Shown here piece after piece: positions 59,562 through 64,000 of a DNA stretch of 64,000 nucleotides. Each line of letters opens with the position of its first letter. Within the stretch, counting starts at the first letter, position 1. The stretch spans positions 1-64,000 of the forward strand of contig CAYTUG010000007.1 in NCBI GenBank assembly GCA_964441275.1, written 5' to 3'. The translations under genes were made by a program, and so were the position numbers. The notes beneath the pieces were generated by a model. That model did not search any database. It was not told the origin of the DNA and saw only the letters and a list, made by a program, of their open reading frames with translations. This DNA comes from SZUA-584 sp964441275. Lineage in GTDB: Bacteria; Bacillota; Clostridia; Christensenellales; SZUA-584.

Positions 59562-62436
59562 AGAATTTTTCCCGTTGCGGCCTGAAACACAGCCGATGAT
59601 ATACGCCTATGAGGATAGCAACCCCGAATATCAAGGGTTGCTGAAAGTCGGCTATACCACAACCGGCGTAGAGCAGCGTGTGGCACAACAATACCCCACA
59701 AAACGCCCGGATGGGAAAGTCCCGTACCGTATCGTTTTCGCCGAATCTGCCATGTATTCCGATGGCGGAAATTTCAGTGACCATGACGTTCACTGCGCCC
59801 TTATCAAGCGCGGTTTTTTGAATAAAGGCGGCGAGTGGTTCCGCTGCTCGGTCAAGGACTTGCGGGCTGCCTACATTGCCGTTCGTGACAGCGTGGAAAA
59901 CATTGAAAATCGTACCCGGGATTTCACCATGCGCCCCGAACAGGAAGAAGCGGTTAATAAAACGATTGGGTATTTTAAATTGGCTGAGAAAGAGAACAAC
60001 GTACGCGCTGCCAAATTTCTATGGAATGCAAAAATGCGTTTTGGTAAAACCTTTGCTTCTTATAAGCTTGCAAAGCGCATGGGCCTGTTAAAGATATTAG
60101 TTTTAACATTCAAGCCCGCCGTTCAGAGCGCATGGGAAGAAGATGTAAAAACACACATCGACTTTGAAGGTTGGCAATTCATCAGCCGTACATCAGGCTT
60201 AACATGGGAAACTGCCGATAAATCCAGACCAATTGTCTGCTTCGGCTCTTTTCAAGATTACCTCGGCACAAACGATTCTGGCGGCATAAAAGCAAAAAAC
60301 GAATGGGTGCATACTACAAATTGGGACTTGGTCATCTTTGACGAGTACCACTTCGGCGCTTGGCGCGAAAATGCCAAAAAGCTCTTTGAAATGGGCGATG
60401 AGGATGAGTATGAAGCCCTTGATCTGGAAAAATACGCTAAGGATGAAGAGGGCAACGCCATCAACGAAACATGGCTGCCCATCACCACGCCACGCTATTT
60501 ATACTTGTCGGGCACACCGTTCCGGGCGATTAACTCCGGCGAGTTTATAGAAGATCAGATCTACAACTGGACTTATTCCGATGAGCAAAGAGCGAAGAAG
60601 AACTGGACTGAACCGCCCGATAATCCCTATGCCGCCCTGCCGCGCATGGTGATGATGACTTATAAAATTCCCGATAGCATAAGGCAGATTGCTATGCAGG
60701 GCGAGTTTGACGAATTTGACCTCAATGTGTTCTTTTCGGCAGAGGGCAAAAATGACCAGGCTAAATTTAAGTATGAGGATTACGTCCAGAAATGGCTTGA
60801 CCTCATTCGCGGCGCGTACCTTGGAACAACGACCGACGATTTGAAACTCGGCGCGAAAAAGCCGGAAATGCCATACTCAAACAGTCGCCTGCTTTCCATC
60901 CTGACGCACACCATATGGTTCTTGCCGAACGTTGCTTCTTGTTTTGCCATGTGCAATTTGATACAAAAAAAGAATAATACCTTTTTCCATGACTATGCTA
61001 TTAATGTTAGTGCCGGAAGCGGCGCGGGCATTGGCGTTGATGCGCTTGCGCCCGTGCAGAAGTCAATGGGTGATCCGCTTCAAACAAAAACCATCACGCT
61101 GACCTGCGGCAAGCTGACTACGGGTGTAACGGTAAGACCATGGACAGGCATCTTCATGCTCCGCAATCTATCCAGCCCAGAAACATATTTTCAAGCCGCC
61201 TTCCGGGTGCAAAGCCCATGGGAGGTGGATATTGGCGCGGGCAAACGCGAAATTATGAAGCGCGAGTGCTATATATTTGATTTCGCTCTTGACCGTGCAC
61301 TCAAGCAGGTAGCCGATTACAGCTGCAGGCTTGATATAAACGAAGGGAATCCGGAAAAGAAAGTTGCGGAGTTCATTAACTTTCTGCCTGTTATCGCCTA
61401 TGACGGCAGCACCATGAAGCAAATTAGCGCCAGCGATGTGCTCGATATTGCGATGGCAGGAACGTCAGCCACGCTTTTAGCGCGCCGGTGGGAAAGCGCG
61501 CTGCTGGTGAATGTCGATAATGAAACGCTGGCTCGCCTAATGGCGAATGAGGACGCTATGCGGGCGTTAATGAGCATAGAGGGTTTTCGAAGCCTGAACA
61601 CCGAAATCAATGACATTATCATTGCCTCCGAAAAGGTAAAAAAGGCAAAAGCAAAGGGCGAAAAACTGACACCCAAGGAAAAAAAGGAGCTTACCGCTGA
61701 AGAAAAAGAATACAAGTCGAAGCGGAAGATGATACAAGAGAAGTTAATCAAGTTTGCCACCCGCATCCCCGTGTTTATGTATTTGACGGATTTTCGTGAA
61801 CACAGTCTCAAGGACGTTATTACGCAGCTTGAGCCGGGTTTATTCAAACGGGTTACAGGCTTGAATGTGAAGGACTTCGAGTTGCTTGTATCGCTTGGCG
61901 TTTTCAATGGCGGTTTGATGAATGATGCGGTTTATAAGTTTAAGCGATATGAGGACTCCAGTCTATATTATACCGGTATCGATAAACATGCAGGCGAAGC
62001 TGTAGGTGGCTATGATACTGTTTTAACAAGAGAGGAATACGATCGCCTCTTCGGCTCACAACAAATTTCCATATCTGACGTGACGCAGCAAACGGATGAA
62101 AGCAGCCCCAAAAACGGTAACGATAACGAGGGTACGGATAATATAACGCCGGAGGAAAGATCAGTCTTTCAAAAACTCAAACCAGAACCTGCACGGATAG
62201 AAACAAAAGCATCTGTTTTTGCGCGGCCACAAACAAGCACGGATTCCTCCCGGGTTGAAGATTATTCTTTTGTGAAGCCCGGCTTGACTGTGCATCATAA
62301 AACCTTCGGAGAAGGTAGGGTGGTAAAGGTCATTGAGGACAAATATGGCGGCAAAATCGTTGTTGCTTTCGGTAAAGCGGAAAAGATGTTCCTATTTCCC
62401 GACGCTCTCCGGGACGGCTTTCTAAGAGTCGATTAG
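59554..62436 (+). CDS. GIY-YIG nuclease/DEAD-like helicase fusion, restriction enzyme candidate
   Basis: Large protein of 960 residues. Residues 12-100 form a GIY-YIG (T5orf172-like) domain: PMIYAYEDSNPEYQGLLKVG, TGVEQRVAQQYPT with the catalytic Arg, and a later GGEWFRC Glu. The helicase part has Walker A AKMRFGKT near residue 160, DEYH at 263-266 (Walker B), the SGTPF motif III-like segment and a motif VI-like QAAFRVQSPW. A Lys/Glu-rich coiled region lies around 700-730. The C-terminal HHKTFGEGRVVKV module resembles the tail of PcrA-like helicases. It is the probable DNA-translocating nuclease of the operon. The start at 59554 overlaps the Fic gene by 8 bases. Confidence 0.85.
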   Translation: MSKEFFPLRPETQPMIYAYEDSNPEYQGLLKVGYTTTGVEQRVAQQYPTKRPDGKVPYRIVFAESAMYSDGGNFSDHDVHCALIKRGFLNKGGEWFRCSVKDLRAAYIAVRDSVENIENRTRDFTMRPEQEEAVNKTIGYFKLAEKENNVRAAKFLWNAKMRFGKTFASYKLAKRMGLLKILVLTFKPAVQSAWEEDVKTHIDFEGWQFISRTSGLTWETADKSRPIVCFGSFQDYLGTNDSGGIKAKNEWVHTTNWDLVIFDEYHFGAWRENAKKLFEMGDEDEYEALDLEKYAKDEEGNAINETWLPITTPRYLYLSGTPFRAINSGEFIEDQIYNWTYSDEQRAKKNWTEPPDNPYAALPRMVMMTYKIPDSIRQIAMQGEFDEFDLNVFFSAEGKNDQAKFKYEDYVQKWLDLIRGAYLGTTTDDLKLGAKKPEMPYSNSRLLSILTHTIWFLPNVASCFAMCNLIQKKNNTFFHDYAINVSAGSGAGIGVDALAPVQKSMGDPLQTKTITLTCGKLTTGVTVRPWTGIFMLRNLSSPETYFQAAFRVQSPWEVDIGAGKREIMKRECYIFDFALDRALKQVADYSCRLDINEGNPEKKVAEFINFLPVIAYDGSTMKQISASDVLDIAMAGTSATLLARRWESALLVNVDNETLARLMANEDAMRALMSIEGFRSLNTEINDIIIASEKVKKAKAKGEKLTPKEKKELTAEEKEYKSKRKMIQEKLIKFATRIPVFMYLTDFREHSLKDVITQLEPGLFKRVTGLNVKDFELLVSLGVFNGGLMNDAVYKFKRYEDSSLYYTGIDKHAGEAVGGYDTVLTREEYDRLFGSQQISISDVTQQTDESSPKNGNDNEGTDNITPEERSVFQKLKPEPARIETKASVFARPQTSTDSSRVEDYSFVKPGLTVHHKTFGEGRVVKVIEDKYGGKIVVAFGKAEKMFLFPDALRDGFLRVD

Positions 62437-62452
62437 TATACGAAGGTATAGT

Positions 62453-63241
62453 ATGATGACTGCGCGTGGTAAAAGCATAAATCTCTTCCTTATGGATGGA
62501 GAAGATAGCGGTCGCATAAAGTGTACGCTTGCAAACTGGACGGGTGTGGCCTATAAGATTCCACGGACTGCTTTAGATTTGTGTAAGGAGCGTGGCGACA
62601 TCAAGCAGAGCGGCGTCTATTTTCTTTTTGGTACATCTGATGAGACGGGAAATAAGGATTACTGGACAGAAGCTGTTGTGTTCACCACTTCCAATGATTC
62701 TTTCGGTCCGACCGAAATCAGCTATCTTGAAAATCGCTTCTGTGGTCTCGCGCTTGCCGCCAAACGTTATGACGTGGAAAACAGCAAAGAACCGACACAA
62801 GGTAATATCGCGGAAGAAAAAGAAAGCAAGCTTGAAGAGTTTGTAGATTATGCTCACATTGCTGGACATAAAGTTTTTGAGCCTCTTGTGTCTTCGAAAT
62901 CTATGGAGGACATCGAAAAATACAGCGAAGTCGAAGAACCCATCCTCTTTTTTAACCGCGCAAATCACAATGCCTCAGGTCGCCGTACTAACGAGGGCTT
63001 TGTTATCTTTAAGGGAAGCGCAATTGTTCCTAACTTACAAAAAAATTGTCCGAATAATGTAAGAAAGTATCGTGAGAGATATAAATCTAAAATAGATGGC
63101 AACAACATTCTTATTGAAGATGTTCTTTTGTCGAGTCCCCCTGCTGCATCCGCTTTTATCGGCGGTGCAAGTTTGAGCGGCAATATAATGTGGAGGACAA
63201 AGGACGGTATTACGCTTAAAGATTTAGAAAAAAACGAGTAA
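62453..63241 (+). CDS. GIY-YIG/DUF4357 protein lacking the nuclease core
   Basis: Protein of 262 residues. The first GIY-YIG strand is present (QSGVYFLFG, residues 52-60), and so is the later SYLENRF. The intervening YIG strand and catalytic arginine helix are missing: the sequence goes from SDETGN directly to KDYWTEAVVF, where relatives I recall have about 30 more residues. The junction is in frame at about 62651. The C-terminal part (195-258) has FVIFKGSAIVPNLQKN, LLSSPPAASAFIGG and the MWRTKDGITLKDLE ending of DUF4357. It follows the helicase gene after 16 bases. It may be an inactive or DNA-binding-only component. Confidence 0.78.
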   Translation: MMTARGKSINLFLMDGEDSGRIKCTLANWTGVAYKIPRTALDLCKERGDIKQSGVYFLFGTSDETGNKDYWTEAVVFTTSNDSFGPTEISYLENRFCGLALAAKRYDVENSKEPTQGNIAEEKESKLEEFVDYAHIAGHKVFEPLVSSKSMEDIEKYSEVEEPILFFNRANHNASGRRTNEGFVIFKGSAIVPNLQKNCPNNVRKYRERYKSKIDGNNILIEDVLLSSPPAASAFIGGASLSGNIMWRTKDGITLKDLEKNE

Positions 63242-63304
63242 TTTTCGCACCTCAAGCTCCGTATGCAACGATCGTTTGACAGAAGATTAACTATATAAAA
63301 CGTT

Positions 63305-63927
63305 ATGGAAACAAGGGATGCTAAATGGCAAAAAAGGATATGTGTTAACTGTAAAAGGGAACTGGGCGTTTTTACGGGAAAGGCGAATGTTAGCAATGGG
63401 ACTATTTGCACAAACTGTCTAAGCACGGCGGGAATTGGTCAGCTTGAAAGTCTTGCTGCATATTCAACAAATGATGTTAAATCACTAATTGCTTCGAGAA
63501 CCCCACTTATACAAGCATTTTTACCGACAAAAAAAACAGGTTCATATTTACAGATTGATGATACACATAAAGTATTTAAGGCTGGTGGCAGCATTTTTGC
63601 ATCCTCTAATTTGCTAAACTTCAAGCTTATAGAAGACGGTGAAACAATCACTAAAGGCGGATTAGGTAGAGCCGTCGCAGGGGGGCTTCTATTAGGTGGT
63701 GTGGGTGCTATAGTTGGAGGCTTTACAGGTGGAAAAAAAGCAAGTGTGTCTGTAATTCGATGCGTATAAAAATAACACTACGTAATTGCCACTGTTCGAT
63801 GGTTTATATTCCGTTCATTATTTCTGAGACAAAGACAAGAAGCTTTGTGTATAAAGCAGCTCAATCATCTGCACAGGAGTTTTTTCAGCTTTGCAAATTG
63901 TTTCCGATTCATACCAGTTTGAGATAG
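63305..63927 (+). pseudogene. Zinc-ribbon (DUF4428-like) protein, frameshifted at an A7 run
   Basis: The first frame (63305-63769) encodes 154 residues with two CxxC pairs (RICVNCKREL, TICTNCLSTA), a middle part with LPTKKTGSYLQIDDTHKVFK, and a glycine-rich GGVGAIVGGFTGGKK. It then stops after SVIRCV. Moving to the -1 frame at the run of seven A (63733-63739) continues as KCVCNSMRIKITLRNCHCS, VYIPFIISETKTRSFVYKAA and on to a stop at 63927. That continuation looks like true protein. Either one A was lost, or a -1 slip occurs at the A-rich site. Function is unknown; it lies 63 bases after the defence operon. Confidence 0.65.
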
Positions 63928-64000
63928 CAGCTCACATTACTAATCAATCCAGTGCGTCAGCTGTTGGGTCATCGGCTTCATTCGCGGGAGGTCAACACGA

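Noticed and set aside
56261..63241. Classical type I or type III restriction-modification system
   Set aside because: No HsdS-like specificity subunit or Mod/Res pair is seen; the nuclease is GIY-YIG and the methylase Eco57I-type.
1..64000. CRISPR array, rRNA or tRNA genes
   Set aside because: No regularly spaced repeats and no rRNA- or tRNA-like segments were noticed on reading; a covariance-model scan was not possible.

Overview
The window reads as a chromosome segment of an anaerobic, low-to-medium GC, Gram-positive spore-former of the class Clostridia. The pointers are a YtxC-type sporulation protein, a T-box leader in front of thrS, AGGAGG-type ribosome binding sites with frequent GTG/TTG starts, lipoproteins instead of periplasmic proteins, an EndoA/MazF-type toxin, YitT, and a CcdA/thioredoxin pair. 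I see no rRNA, tRNA, CRISPR array or intact prophage.

Region 1 (1-5147) encodes a 2-oxoacid dehydrogenase complex in the order E2, E3, E1, with E1 alpha and beta fused in one chain. Region 2 (5204-23525) is a sugar locus. A LacI-type regulator carrying an extra solute-binding-protein domain is divergent from a 13-gene plus-strand cluster: RbsA/RbsC/RbsB-type ABC importer, FucU-type mutarotase, XylB-like kinase, GatD-like dehydrogenase, aldo/keto reductase, KbaZ/GatZ-family protein, L-fucose isomerase, RhaB/FucK-like kinase, SrlD-like dehydrogenase, PHP protein and SorE-like reductase. No class II ketose-1-phosphate aldolase is present. The set fits a redox-neutral route in which an L-aldohexose such as L-galactose is isomerised, phosphorylated at C1, reduced to a hexitol phosphate, reoxidised at the other end to a D-ketose 6-phosphate and epimerised to D-fructose 6-phosphate. 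That route is my inference.

Region 3 (23695-54188) is mostly core genome: a chemoreceptor, a decayed insertion sequence, thioredoxin/CcdA, a HAD phosphatase, Tex, an ABC-2 exporter, YtxC, an amidohydrolase, MazF, YitT, T-box/thrS, exonuclease III, an HD protein, an AmmeMemoRadiSam gene pair, a lipoprotein, an isolated phage-tail-like gene, a MurG paralogue, a repeat-plus-methyltransferase fusion, guaB and guaA. The guaA product has lost all three catalytic residues of its glutaminase domain.

Region 4 (54200-64000) is accessory. After membrane proteins and a frameshifted small gene comes a compact defence-type operon: XRE regulator, motif-I methyltransferase-like protein, Eco57I-type N6-adenine methyltransferase, Bro-N/Fic protein, GIY-YIG/helicase fusion, and a GIY-YIG/DUF4357 protein that seems to have lost the core of its nuclease domain. 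Three consecutive junctions in it share the same 8-base start/stop overlap. A frameshifted zinc-ribbon protein follows. The strongest leads are the sugar route, the glutaminase-dead GMP synthase, the regulator/binding-protein fusion and the defence operon.
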